From contig CP087210.1 of assembly GCA_020912385.1 (NCBI GenBank), positions 62,001-126,000 of the forward strand: 64,000 nucleotides of DNA, given 5' to 3'. The DNA comes from Neofusicoccum parvum (Eukaryota > Ascomycota > Dothideomycetes > Botryosphaeriales > Botryosphaeriaceae). Under the pieces are notes generated by a model. That model saw only the letters and a program-made list of their open reading frames with translations. It was not told where the DNA came from and searched no databases. Shown piece after piece: positions 1 to 12,609 of the stretch. Numbering within the stretch: the first letter of the stretch is position 1; each line of letters opens with the position of its first letter. A program made the translations under genes and the position numbers.

Positions 1-1705
1 CTTCGGCCCAGTATCCATTTTTAGCACTGAACGTCGAGCACAGCCCATTTAGGCCATCTGCTGTCTATAGAATACGCGGTCGTATCTCAATATAGAGTTG
101 CAACGTTCTCAAGAAGGTAGTTGAAACTGAAGATGTTGTCGGCACCTGAAATCGGGATAGAAATCCCCTCCGATGGACCCCCGAGGGCGTGCACAAATGA
201 CAGTAGCGAGCGCAGTTAAGTTAGTAAGAAAGCCAGATTCGTTACTGACTCGTCTGCTATGAGAAATAGCAGTGTTTGTCCAGCAGTGTATTCCTTGCCA
301 GAACTGGTAATTGTCCGTGTCGTTTTCTTCCGTATTGCGGGGAAAGAGCGGGACGGGCGGCGGGATCAACACATTACCGTGCCGGACCGACCCTGTAAGC
401 CTCAACGACGCGTCACCTGCTGCCCCCAAGTTCGTTTAATGGTTGATCAACCACTCTCATTGGTCAGTCGATACGAGGGATGGTAGATTGTGGTCAAAAG
501 GGGCTGTATGGCGAATTCACCGGTGGTGCCATACTGCAAGCAGACAGCTCACTTCTCCTTTCACTCTCCGTCCTCATCAGCAGTCTTTGGACAATGTTCT
601 CTTCATCTTGAATTGTATGAAAGATAGTGCTACTCAGAAAAGGAAGCTACTCCCTCCCAAGGCGACATATGAGAGCCCTGCCCTTGAGTCTTGACGGGTA
701 TGTGCAGAACTCTCAGTGTGTCGCTGCTACAGCTCCCGTTCCTCCACCTCCTGCAGCTGGGACCGCGCTACCACCTTCTTCTGATGCAGTTGCTACTGCT
801 TCCTCTTGTCCAGCTGCTTAGGTTAGGGTTACTCGCTAGCGAAATGGTTATTCAAGCTTTACAACGACAAGGTACGAGGCGACTTTAATTATCTAATATT
901 CAATGCACTAGTACGATCTATTGATTTTCTGGTGGCTGTCTCTATTCATATTAGAGTTCTTCAGATCGTATCGGTGATGTCCGGTAGTCCCAGATGGAGA
1001 TGACCAGAACCGGCCCGCCGGGAGACGGCGAAATAACGGCCCTCATTGGTTGTATCCGCCAACCTACTCAAGACAATCGCGTCGGACCATTTGCGTAGAT
1101 CTTGCGCATCATGATGTATCTAATAGATGCATACCGCTACGTCAGGACCAGGTTGGTTTGGAACCACTACCCCCAAGCCTATCTCGTTCAGCAACGCTCA
1201 GCTTTATGTGTGCAATGAAGCGCATGCTCGCAGCGCATTGTCAATTATGGTACTCTAGATTAACATGAGGATCAACAGGTAGGTCAATGTGAGCAATCAC
1301 ATCTTCTGTTCAACTCACGAGTCTTATCGGCTGGGCGATCTCAGTCGGCTAGATTTCCTCTCCTGGCCATGCCGTTTCTTTTCGCAACTCACAGAGCCGG
1401 CAAAGACTAAGCTAAGTCACCCCATGTTCCACTTATCCGGGGAAACAAGCCTTATCTCCAGATATATTCGTAATCAGATGTCGTTGACTCTTGCTCAGTG
1501 CTCATTCTGAAGGGCGCGTGAAGGATGTCTTACTTAGAACAATTTAGCGCACAGTCGCCCCCGCATAGGCGCTTAATAATGTTTGAATTCCTAAGCAGCA
1601 ACTTGTGCGATATTCGACCGACAATCAAGATAAATTAATGATTGAAAAAGAAGCCCTCTCACTTCTTCCATCCAAGCAAGGACGTGATCTCGTTGGCTAC
1701 GCAAA
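1..1705. other. Stretch without a supportable gene
   Basis: About 1.7 kb with only short overlapping open frames of no recognisable family. A Pro/Ala-rich stretch near 730-820 is low complexity. I see no tRNA, transposase or tandem array. The right end is presumably the promoter of the reductase gene that starts at 1706. Confidence 0.5.
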
Positions 1706-2796
1706 ATGGTCAATGTTGCTGTGGCCGGTGGGCTAGGAAATGTCGGCAAGACCATCGTTGAAGTCTTGCATAACGACAAGAGACACAATGTAGTCGCCTT
1801 TTCCCGAAAGGTATGCAGATATGTCCCTTTCGTCGAATGCATCACTGAATTTCTGCATCAGGTCCCCGAGATATCGGAGTACACCGTCTTGGCTGTTGAC
1901 TACGGAAACGTGGAATCTTTGACTGAGACACTGATGGCCCATCGAATCCATACAGTTATCTCTGCCTTGACTATCATGGATGATTCTGCAGGTCAAGCAC
2001 AGATCAATCTCATCAGGGCTGCATCCCAGTCATCCACAACGGTGCGTTTCGTGGCCAGTGAGTACGGGCTCGATGCGCCGCAGAAGTCAGTAGATTTCCT
2101 TCCGCATGCTGTCAGCTTCACCGCTAATTGTATACAGCGTTGTTGAACTCATGCCACATCACAAATGGAGGGCCGACGCCATTGAAGAGTTGCGAGGGAC
2201 CAGTCTTGAGTTTACGCGCATCTACAATGGCCTCTTCCTCGACTACTTCGCCACTCCTGAGATCAAGACGTACCAAACTCCGCTCACTTTCGCCTTGGAC
2301 ATACAGAATAAGTTTGCAGCCGTCCCAGGTACAGGAAATGACCTCGTTGTATTCAACTACACTTTCGACATCGCACAATACATTTCGGCAATGCTTACTC
2401 TTCCCAAGTGGGCGGAGAAGACCAACATCGTCAGTGACAGAATGACATTCAATGAATTTATCTCGCTCGCTGAAGAAGCACGCGGTAAGACTCACGCCTC
2501 TGCCTTTCCGCCAGAGTAAGACACGTACTCACTCAGAAAGAGCAGGCCAGAAGTTTGAGGTTCACTACGACGATATTGACAAACTGAAGAGGTTTGAGAT
2601 AACGCGGTTACCGTCTCATGTCACAGAACATGAATTGTTCCCAATTCAGATGGATTACGTGTGGGCTGTCTTTGGACGATGGGTTGCGGAAGGAAATTTT
2701 GATCTCCCTCTGGAAGGTTCATTGAACCAAAAGTTTCCCGAGATCAAGCCTTTGACTATCAGGGCCATGCTCGACCAGTTTTGGAAGGGTAAATGA
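1706..2796 (+). CDS. NmrA-like / isoflavone-reductase-family NAD(P)-binding protein
   Basis: The spliced product is about 311 aa. The N-terminus has a Rossmann glycine motif (GGLGNVG, residues 8-14) followed by the strand ending VVAFSRK. Later segments typical of NmrA/isoflavone-reductase proteins are VDYGNVESL, VRFVASEYG and FTRIYNGLFLDYF. Three introns are inferred at 1811-1861, 2086-2137 and 2485-2536 (51-52 nt); each restores one frame. The first is a multiple of three and would also read through. ATG at 1706 follows GCAAA. Such proteins bind NAD(P) and act either as reductases of small aromatic substrates or as redox-sensing regulators; the sequence does not decide which. No neighbour is clearly linked. 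Confidence 0.8.
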
Positions 2797-3006
2797 ATCT
2801 ATTTCTACAGGATTCTATCTTACAGACAGGCTGGGGCTTTTTGGCGCTATTCGTAGGCACTCGATACATGTGAAATTCTGAAGATATTGATCCTCTCGTA
2901 AGGGCCGTGGAAGTAAGCTTGGCCATCCACCGTAACGTTAGACTCCTGACCATGAAATGATCCTTTCAGCATCGACTTCCATGCCAATATCAGCCTAGGA
3001 GATCCT

Positions 3007-4840
3007 CTACACCAGGATATCTCTCCAAGTCTTGTTCGAGAACAGAGGCACATCGACCTCACAGACCGTTCCTGGCTCCGGCAATGTACCATCCACCAGA
3101 TAATTCTGTGTAGCCTGCACTGTGCACAAAGAAATTTGCGCTGGCGAAGAATGCTGCAAGAAGATTACACCTCGTTAGCATCCCTTCGACATGACCACGA
3201 AAAAGGTTTGGAAGAAAGGCAAAGCGAGGGAACACTTACCCCGAAGCCATGGTGCTCCAACACTACGCTCCCCTCAAGGCCTTCGCTCACATTCCTGGCC
3301 GATACCAGTGGCGTCACCGGATCATACGTGTTGCCAATCAGCAGCACCGGATGTCTCGTCTTCGCCCCAAAGTCCCCTCTGTATCGCTCCTTCGCCTCCG
3401 TGCTCCACTGTCCACAGAGTGCGACAAGGTAAGCCGATGTGTCGCCTGCAAGCCTGCTCTTTTGGTTTATCGCCTCCATCGTAGGAAGCACCTTCTCGTC
3501 GAACCCGTTCTCGGCCGGCGCGGCCGACGCGAAGACGTCCCTATCTTTGTCGCTGCACTCAATGCCGTGTCTTCCGTCCGTCACAGAGGCTGCTTGGACA
3601 GTACTGCTGTCGAGTGATGCGAACACGGTAAAGTTGTTGGTCAGCAAGCCGTCAAGCAGAGCTGCAAGCTGCGGAAAGCCAGAAGGGTCGTAGAGAGAGA
3701 GAAGAGTGAAACTGCGGACGAAGGTGTAATCGATGATTATGCCTTGGTATGGGATTGGACGGTATTTGAGATTGTCCATGAGAGAGTATACAGCTTTCTC
3801 GAGGCTTGCAGCCGTGTGGTTCGAGCGCGCGAGCGCGCAGTGCTCGGGGCCTGCAGTGACGCACGCCGAGAGGAAGCCGGCGAAGGTTTTGTCTGTGTCG
3901 GTGAACATTTCCACTTCGCTGCGGGGCACGTAATCAGTTCGAGCTGGATCAGGAGAGAGGGTAGGGGAGACGTTACTATCCGCGGTAGTACTCGTGCAGG
4001 TTGACAACGCCGTCCAGAATCACTCTGTCCATCCTGTCGGGGAACATGGAAGCAACTGTTGCGCCCAACACGGATCCGTAGGAGTATCCTGGTATGCTTT
4101 ATCAGCCTGATGAGACGCATCAATAGGATCGGGCCTGTTCAAGCTCACCTATGTATCTCAACAGGCCGTCTTCACCCAGCGCGTCGACGATGCGCATCAT
4201 GTCCCTCGCTACAAAGGCCGTCCCGATGACTTCTCCGATCTCCTTGTTGTTTTCCTGGCAGCTGTCTGCCAGGACCTCGGTGAGAGCCCAGAGCCTTCCA
4301 GGCATGGTGTCAGAAGAATTTCCGGCAGCTACCTGACTCACGATATTGGCAGCCAGCCTTTCGGTGTCGTTCTTATAGCAAGAATATGGCAGGGTATTTC
4401 CAGTTCCTCTGCGATGGCGCCTATGATCAGTATATCTGCACGACGATAGAAACCGCATGCCCTTCGTACCTTGGATCGAATGTGACGAGATCGTGGTGGC
4501 CGCCGGTTATTGCTTGCAGCTTTGCGGCGCCAGCAGCGAGGGTCTCTCGCCCAGTATTTCCTGGTCCGCCAAAATTGATCAGAACACTTCCTTTTGAAGG
4601 TTTCTCTAAAGCAGGCACTTTGAGAAGCTCGAGAGTAAGTGTTTTGGTCGAGTTTGAGGATGAATAGTCCAGTGGCACAGAGACGTTCCCGCATTCAATT
4701 GGGAGGGAGCCGTTCAAGGTGCAAGGGCCCCATTGAATACCCTCGCTTCGAGCCTGAGGATACGGGTGAGACTGGGTCAGAGCGTAGACGGCGCCGAACT
4801 GGAGCCAGAGGGTCCGAAGGAAGGTGAGTTTGGTGGGCAT
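3007..4840 (-). CDS. Secreted alpha/beta hydrolase with TAP-like C-terminal domain (S33 peptidase type)
   Basis: Five exons are inferred: 4840-4470, 4408-4149, 4088-3977, 3918-3240 and 3153-3007, giving about 522 aa. A hydrophobic N-terminus suggests secretion. The oxyanion region reads INFGGPGNTG. The nucleophile elbow GYSYGSVLG is built across the second intron, with Ser as the central residue. Asp lies in LLIGNTYDPVTPL, and the catalytic His in GFGH is completed only by splicing the last intron. The order (hydrolase fold, lid, then TAP-like C-terminal domain ending VPLFSNKTWRDILV) is that of fungal tripeptidyl-aminopeptidase-like hydrolases. Likely role: extracellular peptidase or esterase. 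Several N-glycosylation sequons fit secretion. Confidence 0.85.
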
Positions 4841-5706
4841 GTTTATGGAGAGGGCTTTATCTTCTGAGGATGAGTGTGATAGAGGAATATCAGGTCCATG
4901 TTGACCATTTTATATGTTTACACAATAGCCACCACGCCCATGCGCAGTAGTCAGATTGCGCCACAATGAGATCAGGGGAGAGACAGCCATTCTCTACCGC
5001 GGACATGCATATGCCGAAGGCGGAAAGATGCGAGGATCCAGGAGTATAAACGGAACGGCGCTAGGAGCTGAGGTCATAATTGTCACTGCCAAGCAGGCTG
5101 CGGGTGCTAATTGACAAGAGAAACACAGCCGCGCCGAAGGATCAACAACTACAGCACAGCCATTGCAAGACAGCTAATACGCGTATTTACATCTCGCATC
5201 CCTGCACAACCAAGAATCGATTCGGCTCGGCACGCAGCAGCCGAGATTCTTAGCTCTTACATTCAGATACGCGTATCCATGGATCTGCATCTGATGTCAG
5301 CGCAGAAAAACCGGGGCCTTACTGAGGGCCGAAGGAAAACGCTATTTCCCTTAATAGATCATGTATTCTAACACTATTCCATTTTTGACTCCGTCTCATA
5401 GTTTTTCATCGAGTACAAATAATATTACGGGGTCCTGGTTGGGTATCTCCAGCCACTCCATACAGGCCGACCATGCTCTACCGCTCACTGAACGCGTGCG
5501 ACAAGCCGCCGTGATGTGCGGATGTAATTTTGAATTGTACACTGAATTCCATTTCCAATAACCGGTGCCCCAACGGAGAGTTACGAAAGCCTGGCTACTG
5601 TTAAAACTCACGCCTCTTTCATAACCAGTTCGTCAACACAACAGTCGTTAGACGAGCTGAAATATCGATCCGGTTGCCGCTTCGACTCGCGTCCGCCAAC
5701 TCTTAA
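4841..5706. other. Intergenic stretch
   Basis: About 870 bp between the start of the TAP-like hydrolase gene (reading leftwards) and the 3' end of the next leftward gene. It should contain the hydrolase promoter. I see no other gene, RNA or repeat. Confidence 0.5.
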
Positions 5707-6657
5707 TCAACTACCTGCAGCCGCCGACTGCTCAACGTCCTTATACCAGAGCTTCAGCGCCGACGCCACAGTAACAAGCTCCCACGCGTCGCCAAACACG
5801 CCCGTCAGCCCGCTTCCCAAGAACGCAAACCTGAACCCCTTCGTCATGCTCCAAGACGCATTATGCGCCACTACCGCCACGATCTCCCGCCCGTCACTCG
5901 CAACCCCGTGGCCCCCTGAAGGCCCAGCGACCGCCATCCCAGAAACACCACCACCATCACCAAGCCGCACCAACTTCCAGCCATACGACGACCCCTCTGC
6001 GACCTCCTTCACGTCCTCGCCGTGACTACTCCGCCACTCGAACGTCTCGCGCCCGCCCGCTCCCCATCCTGCGTCTTTCTCCCCATCACCACCACCACCT
6101 CCTACTTCGACCTCGAACCGGAAAACCGCGCTCAGCATCCCCTTCTTCACGCGTTCCACCCTCACCACCGTGTCCAGCCCACCCGCCGCCCGTGCCGGCA
6201 CGGTAACGACGAAGTCCCTGTCCCTGCACCACCCGCTGCTCTCGGCGCTCGCGAGGACGGGGTGCTGGTCCGCCGTCGGCCCCGCGTGCAGCGCGAGCGT
6301 CTGCTTCGAGCTGAAGAGCGAGTCGTGCACCTTGACGGCGTGGGTCTTGTGGGAGCCCGAGGTGCCGAGGTGGAAGGTGGAGAGGGATTTCCAGCTGCAG
6401 TAGCCATTGAAGGTTGGGGGGAGGAGCCGGGCGGGTGCTGTGGGGCCTGGGGAGAAGGCAGCAGGAGGTGCGGGGTAAAAGGCGGCTCCCTGGTTCGGCG
6501 TGGGTCCGGTGTACGACGCGATGGCGTCTTGAGGTGGTGCTGGTCCGCTGGGTTGAGGGTACGCGGTGGCTGTGTATGGCGGTGGTGGGGGTGTGAAGGG
6601 CTGTTCAGCGGCTTGGTACGTTGTCGTTTGGGGTGGTTGTTGTTTCAGGTGGCCCAT
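5707..6657 (-). CDS. Proline-rich protein, possibly tubby/LURP-one-like
   Basis: An intronless frame of about 316 aa from the first ATG at 6657; the longer open frame begins with a non-ATG codon. Residues 1 to about 80 are Pro/Gln/Thr-rich and disordered (PPPPPYTATAYPQPSGP). The remainder has alternating beta-like segments and glycine-rich loops, such as TFHLGTSGSHKTHAV, FVVTVPARAAG and FRFEVEVGG. It ends with a hydrophobic stretch (FLGSGLTGVFGDAWELVTVASAL). This layout resembles fungal proteins with a tubby C-terminal-like/LURP-one fold, but the match rests on layout, not on a diagnostic motif. Function unknown. Confidence 0.55.
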   Translation of the reverse strand: MGHLKQQPPQTTTYQAAEQPFTPPPPPYTATAYPQPSGPAPPQDAIASYTGPTPNQGAAFYPAPPAAFSPGPTAPARLLPPTFNGYCSWKSLSTFHLGTSGSHKTHAVKVHDSLFSSKQTLALHAGPTADQHPVLASAESSGWCRDRDFVVTVPARAAGGLDTVVRVERVKKGMLSAVFRFEVEVGGGGGDGEKDAGWGAGGRETFEWRSSHGEDVKEVAEGSSYGWKLVRLGDGGGVSGMAVAGPSGGHGVASDGREIVAVVAHNASWSMTKGFRFAFLGSGLTGVFGDAWELVTVASALKLWYKDVEQSAAAGS

Positions 6658-7100
6658 GTTGTCGTTCTGATGTGGACTCAAATGCGTGGAGTTGTGGGTG
6701 AACGTCCGTCAGGAGTTTTTGAATTATTGGTGTCTCCGTCGTAGATAAATAGAAACGGGAAGTGAAACAAGAGTCCAGGTATGTCTGGGGGTTGTAAAAT
6801 AAATGTAGCGTCGTTTCGAGCACCGAACAAGCTGAGAACGTGGAAGCTGTATAATCTCGCGGCGGAGGTATGGCTTCGAGCTCAGCCGCAGTCACCACAG
6901 CACAGCCTCCACCTAGTGCACCGCGAGGTACTAGAAGGACGATGATGTCATGGCTGACATGTTGGGGGCGAAAAGCTATACGCGTATCCAGGTTCGACTG
7001 TGTCAGCCTCCACCTTACCTGTTCGGCTTAGTATTGCGTTAGCGCAGCTGGTCCGGGGGCTGAAATGCGCGTATTGCACCGCTCGTGGTTTGATCTGCTG

Positions 7101-8715
7101 TTACACGGAAGCAGCTCTGCGGCTCGTGCGTGGTCCAGCGCGTTGTGTTTCCTGCCTCAGCACGGCATAGTCCCGTTCTCGAGCGAGGTGTTCATCCTTG
7201 AGCTCTGCCACTCGGCCCATCGTCTCTGCTCTATCGGCGATGGAAATAGCAGCGTCATCTTTGATCTGCCTGGCCTCCATCTCAAGCTCCGCCACTGTCT
7301 CTCTTCTGACCTCCTCCAGGTCCTTCACACACTCGTCGCGTGTCGTCTTGATCTCCACGAGCGCGTCCTCGACGGTCTCGTTAAGGCGTAGTTCATTTGA
7401 ATCTTGAACATCGGCCAGCTGGTCCCCAAGCTGCTCGTCCACCTCGGGTCCGATCTTCTCTTGCACAATTACGGGTAGCTTGGCATCCACCAGCGCCTCC
7501 AATCGAGAGTCCACGCGGTCAGCCAGGAGTAGCTCGAGTTTCTCATCGAACAGTTCCCGTGAAGATGCTGCTCGTAGCAAGGCCTCCGGCAGAACCTCAC
7601 GTAGCGCATCCGGAAGAACGTCTCGAATGATCTGCCGAACGGATTGGCGAAAATGCTCTGTTGCATCCAATGAGGACGGCGCAACCTCTACGAGAGACTG
7701 CGGGAGGCTCTGGAGTCTTGGACTTTTTTCGCGTCCGTACTCAGGCGGCGAAAGCTGTGACTCAGAGACATGGGTGCGCTGAGCGGGAGATGATGGAGTG
7801 GAAGTAGTATTGGTCCATTGCTGAGAGAGGGTTGCTTCCGAATCAGACACATGTGTCCGCTCATCGTCCGACGTCGCTATCCACGGGCCCTGGCCACCTA
7901 TTGCCGCGGAAGATGGTGTTGAAGAATCGCACCGTTTGTCCTTCTTCAATGGGGGAATACCCGGGGCAGGGGAGGATCCTGAGTGGTAGGGTGAGCAGCA
8001 GGAAACGTAGGCACTGAGGGCGAGACCTACCAGCTCGGGGTCGCTTGCAGGATGTGTGCAGAGAGCGGTCCCGCTCAGTGTCGGCTGCAACATATGGCGG
8101 TGGTGTTTCCGGGACATGGAACACGCGCCAGTCGGTCTCCTGAACGCCCTTCCCGCCACCAAGACGTCTAACGTCTAGCGGAAAAGAGCTGAGTTTTCCG
8201 GCTTGTGCAAGTCCGATAAGTTCCTCAAGACGCTGCACCCGGGTTTCTTGGATTTGTTCATTTGGGAAGTAGAACAAGAATGATTCCGACTGGCAAAGAG
8301 AGTAGAACGGGAGGAATTGACTTCGGAAATGCTCTTTCGGAGAAAGCGGGAGCTGCGTAGCAGGAGCAATGACGCGGCCAGTGCACTTGAGCGAGACGGA
8401 AAACACAAGCACATCTGCGTCGGCAGTGATGGCAGCATCGGCGACGAGCTGGTTCTTTATCTCGTGTGGCAGCGCGTTGCCAGCGGAAACGTCACACTGG
8501 GCAATGTCTTCTGGCCGGATTGACAGGGTGAGCGACTGAGGGTTATCGAAGCCCTGAAGCTCGGCCAGGAGCCTGACACTGATCAAGGCCCGCTTGCGCT
8601 GATCAGACTTGAAGAAGAGCGCAAAGGACCCCCAGGACTGGTCGGACGCTTGGACGAGCACCGAGTGGTCGCGGAACAGCCATTGGGCGGGCGACGAGCG
8701 ATTTCGAGTAGGCAT
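7101..8715 (-). CDS. Hypothetical protein with C-terminal coiled coil
   Basis: Two exons (8715-8031 and 7978-7101) are joined by a 52-nt intron whose phase matches exactly (g|GA), giving about 520 aa. I do not recognise the N-terminal half, which has beta-rich segments (SWGSFALFFKSD, ADVLVFSVSLKCTG). A Ser/Thr/Pro-rich linker follows. From about residue 400 a long charged helix (EVRRETVAELEMEARQI) is strongly predicted by eye as a coiled coil. Thus it looks like a globular domain, disordered linker and coiled coil, as in many fungal-specific proteins. No catalytic motif is seen. Confidence 0.6.
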
Positions 8716-9571
8716 GGCACCAAGTCATACATGCAGTGGTCTGAGCAAACGATGGCATTAGCCTGTCTACATACAACGCAGAAAGCGACACCCCCGACAG
8801 CGCGGGAACCCTCCCGCCCGGGCTTTGTACACCATGAGCAGCCCTGACTCGGCCGTGGCACCCGGAGCACCACCCAAAGGCCGCAGTCATTCTCCACCCA
8901 ACGAATATCTCCTCTGCGGGGATGGGAAGACTTGTCCGAGGAAGCACGACGCGGCGACGTACAGGAGGCGACAAAGCCTGAACGTCGACCCGGCAGCACG
9001 TCGCCGCCAGCGAGCGCGGAATCTCCTGCGGAGCCCTTCGCAGGACTGTCGGCCGGCGACGGGCGTTGCCCCAGAGTCGGCACGCGAAACTGGTATTGTG
9101 CAGGCACAGAAATGGCAGACCCAGGGCCAGTGCGGACAGGCTGGAGAGAGCTCGGCGGACGCGAACGCGACGGCGGCAGTGTTGCGGGTGACGCAGGAGG
9201 CGGGGGACGCAGGCGGCGCGGAAACCAGCCAAGAACGCTGCCTCGGCGGTGAGGGCGCGAAAGAACGGCGAGACGAGATGACGCGAGCGATGCGAGGACG
9301 ACGGGGGCGATGGAGGGTGGCGGGCGATGGGTGTGGGTGGAGAGGACGAGACGGTCGCGAGCGTCGCGAGGGCGAAACAGCGCACGGTCGCAGGCGGCTG
9401 AGTCATCCGGCTGCCTTGGCGCCTCAGGCACACACGCTCCGAACACACGAGCGGCACACACTCCCCCGCCACTTTGCTTTGTAGATCCTGCTCCCACATG
9501 TGTGCGCTCCTCGGATGCTCATTCAAGTACTCTATGGTATCTGCTACGGCTTCATCAATCCTCCATTCGCG
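8716..9571. other. GC-rich intergenic/promoter stretch
   Basis: Both strands carry long overlapping open frames (about 220-300 codons) rich in Arg, Pro, Ser and Ala with no family resemblance. This is expected of GC-rich DNA with few stop codons, so I treat it as the promoter of the hypothetical gene reading left from 8715. Confidence 0.5.
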
Positions 9572-11601
9572 CTAATATCCGTCGTAGATTTCATATCCCA
9601 CCGGCACCCATTCATTCGGAATTGTAACGTGCGTTTCGTAGTACGGGTCGTACTGCAACTGCGTGCTCGTGTTCGCCGGCCTTTGCGGCCACACGCCCGC
9701 CATGGCATCCCAGAAAGTGACATTCTTGAATACTGCGCCGCCGCCTGAAGAAACAAGCGAGACGCCAAGAGAGTCTGCACGCGAAGGATAAATGCGCGAT
9801 GTCATGGAGAGCCGGTCGTTGATGAAGATCTCAAGTAGCGAGCCGTCGACGAAGATGTTGAAAGTGATGGGCTCAGGAGCGGCCGACGGCGACGTGGCGG
9901 AGCGAAAGAGATAAGGCTCAAAGTAGCCGTTGAAGCTTGAACGGGTGAAGTTCGTGATGAGGGACGAGCTGATGCGGTTGAGGACGAGCGTGTAGTTGGA
10001 TGGCGTGTAATAAATGGTTGTGTACTCTTCGCTATTGGGCGAGGCCCGGACCTTGAAGCCCACTTGGCCGTCTGCGGGCCATTCATCGAGTGTGGCCTGC
10101 AGGTGGAACTTATAACTCTCGAGACCGTCAAGCTTCTTCTCACCCTTGACAACAATGTCACCAACAGAGGCGTTGCTGTTGCCCTGGATGCCAGCAACAA
10201 CTTCGGGAAGAGGGCGCTGGGCCAGGGTAGTGACGCAGTAGGTCTTGCCGCCTTCCTCAACCTCCCAGATCTCAGCACTCCTCTCTGGAGGGCCACTGGT
10301 CGGGGCAACAACACCCCTCGTCTTTCGGATGTAGAGCTCGCGTGGGAGCAGAAGAGAGCCTTGGTATCCGTTTTGAGTAACGCCGTAAGAGTTGAAGTCT
10401 TCGTCAGACCATCCCCAAGCAACACGCCTCTGGTTCTTCGCGTCCCAGAAAGTATTCACGGCGTAGTTGTTTCCCCAGTCCGTGGGGCCAGATGCCGCGA
10501 TCGTGTACTCAGCGGACCCGTTATCCCTGCGGGAGACATTTCCCAGAGCAAAGAGTGACCAATGTGTCAGATTGTGCCCAAAGGATTCAAATCCTTCAGC
10601 GCCAAACGTGTAAGCCCAGTGGATGGTCTGGTTGTCTCCTCCGAACTCTGCCTTCTCAACCAAAGGGTAGAGCGTAGCCATCTCAAAGTTCCCGCCAAAG
10701 TTGCCTGTGCGGTTACGGTCATCGCCCCAGGTGAAGTTGAGCGGCACTTCAAACAACGAGCCTTGGAACTGCCAGTCGGTGATGTTGTCCTTTGGCGCTT
10801 TCCAGAGCGGAGCTCGGGGCCCAATTCCGCGGATGCCGCTGCCGATTGTGATGTAGAACGTCCCCTCATCATCGCCCAGAATCCTGGCCAGTTCCGGAAT
10901 CTGAGAAAAGTTGGGGTCGCGCAAGCCGGTCACGTTCCAGCCTCCCGGTGCGCCGTTGAGAATCGGATTGCCCTCCCACTTCTGCCACGTGCGTCCGCCA
11001 TCGCTTGATGTTGCAGCATTCTGCGTCTCAGCGCCAGGCTTGTACGGCTTTTGCCAGAAGTCCGGTTGGGATCTTGCGCCGGTGTAGAAGATTGTCAGGT
11101 TCCCGTCCTGCTCGCCCAACAGGTTGACAGCATTGGCGCCGCCGGAGAAGTCTCCAAGCCAGTCGTAGTCAAATGCAGGCTCCGGCTCGATTGCGACAAA
11201 GCTGCGGTCCTTCCAACCGTTGACATCAGTCCACGTGATAAGATCTTTCGACGTAGCATGGCCCCAGGTTGTATTGCCAAAGTTGACGTGCTGCGGGAAT
11301 GCCTGGTAGAAGATATGGTATTCGTCGCGGTACTGATCATACATGGGACCGCAGGGGTCTTTCATTGACGGCTTTCACATCAGCGGGAGCTTCATAGCGT
11401 GATAGAAGAGTCTTCACCATTCATGTGTCCAGCAGGAGCAGCGACGTGATAGGAGGGTCGCCATCTGGTAAAGAGGGAGTTGTTGGCCAGACTCGCCAAG
11501 TCCAACCCTGGAGGGATATTTTGGTCGTCGGGAATGACGGTCGTGTGCAAGCCTGAAGCCAGCGCCAGGGTGCTGCTGATCAGCACGATTGGAGCAAGCA
11601 T
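9572..11601 (-). CDS. Secreted glycoside hydrolase family 32 (beta-fructofuranosidase/invertase type)
   Basis: Two exons (11601-11418, 11358-9572; 59-nt intron) give about 656 aa. The N-terminus is a signal peptide (LAPIVLISSTLALASG). Splicing creates the GH32 nucleophile motif HMNDPCGP, with the catalytic Asp codon split by the intron. The RDP motif appears as GLRDPNFSQ (transition-state stabiliser). The acid/base Glu is probably in NFEMATLYPL. The C-terminal beta-sandwich is represented by FNIFVDGSLLEIFINDR. There are many N-glycosylation sequons. It hydrolyses beta-fructosides such as sucrose, inulin or levan outside the cell; the exact substrate cannot be read from sequence. Confidence 0.93.
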
Positions 11602-11663
11602 CTCACTTCCTTGGATGCCCTTTGCGGATCCCGTACAGATCTCGGCGACCCCTCCATCGGTGC

Positions 11664-11669
11664 TTTATA
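11664..11669 (-). promoter_or_regulatory. TATA box of the GH32 gene
   Basis: TATAAA on the minus strand lies about 63 bp upstream of the GH32 ATG at 11601. Confidence 0.5.
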
Positions 11670-12609
11670 CCACGGATGGAGCAGGGCACAGGAGAAAGAC
11701 TGCCAAATTTTCAGATTGAAATGAGGGAAGATCGTCAGGTTGGGCAGGAGCTCCGGTGTCGCTCGAAGCACAATGGCGAGCTCGTCAACACGTCCCTAGG
11801 CATCAAGGGGCTTAGTGCCCATCCAAATTATATTCGCATCCACACCACTGAATAGTGGGTGGGGTTCGGTGTTGTGCTTTCGCCGCCGGACTGATTTTAT
11901 GTCGGAGAAACTGTCGGCCAAGCGAGTTGTCATGTTTTGCTCACACGCAGAACATCTGTTTATCGCTTGTTGGGAGAAAGAGCTTTCTCTCAACAGGGCA
12001 GGGTAGAGGGTGTCGGCCGTCGACAAAGGGGACCTGGTTGCCTGTTGCGGGAAGCATGGAGAAGGCTTTGCAACTATAGCGGCTCGGCTAGCAGGGATTT
12101 AAAGCCCGCGGATCAGGATTGGAGCACGTAACCCACACTACGAGCCGCGTTGCGTCACCAGATCTTAGCACAGATCGGCAGGAGATGGAGGAGTAAATTC
12201 GGAGAAATTACATACGTGCCTCCGAGGAGTCCGAAAGTCCGGGCAAAATGGGGAAAACATGGCAGTGAGCACTGGAGGCGTCCTTTCACTCTAGCGTTAG
12301 TCTCAATTTAGCAATAACATTACCCTAAGAGGTTGTTCAAGAAACATTACGACACGTGCATACCTTCATCGGTAGCTTATGATTTCACATTGGTCTGGCG
12401 TTTCTGTCACTGCATATTTACGTCCGCGAGATCACTTCGAAAGCCAGTTTGCGAAGTGTAGTGTCTTGTTATAGTACCTTATTACTGACCATAAGGCCAA
12501 AGTCGACTCTGAGTGATGAAATCTTCTTTTTGGTGGTATAAGATGGAAACCATGTCTGAAAAATCTTTCGCGTTGCTGTCATGAGTAACTCGAGGCATAC
12601 CATCAAAAT
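11670..12609. other. Intergenic stretch
   Basis: It lies between the GH32 promoter and the 3' end of the P450 gene. Short frames only; no RNA, repeat or domain recognised. Confidence 0.5.

Noticed and set aside
8583..9526. Two minus-strand frames of about 305 codons and a plus-strand frame of 219 codons
   Set aside because: All three overlap in GC-rich DNA, consist mainly of Arg, Pro, Ser and Ala, and show no domain. One overlaps the start of the gene at 8715.
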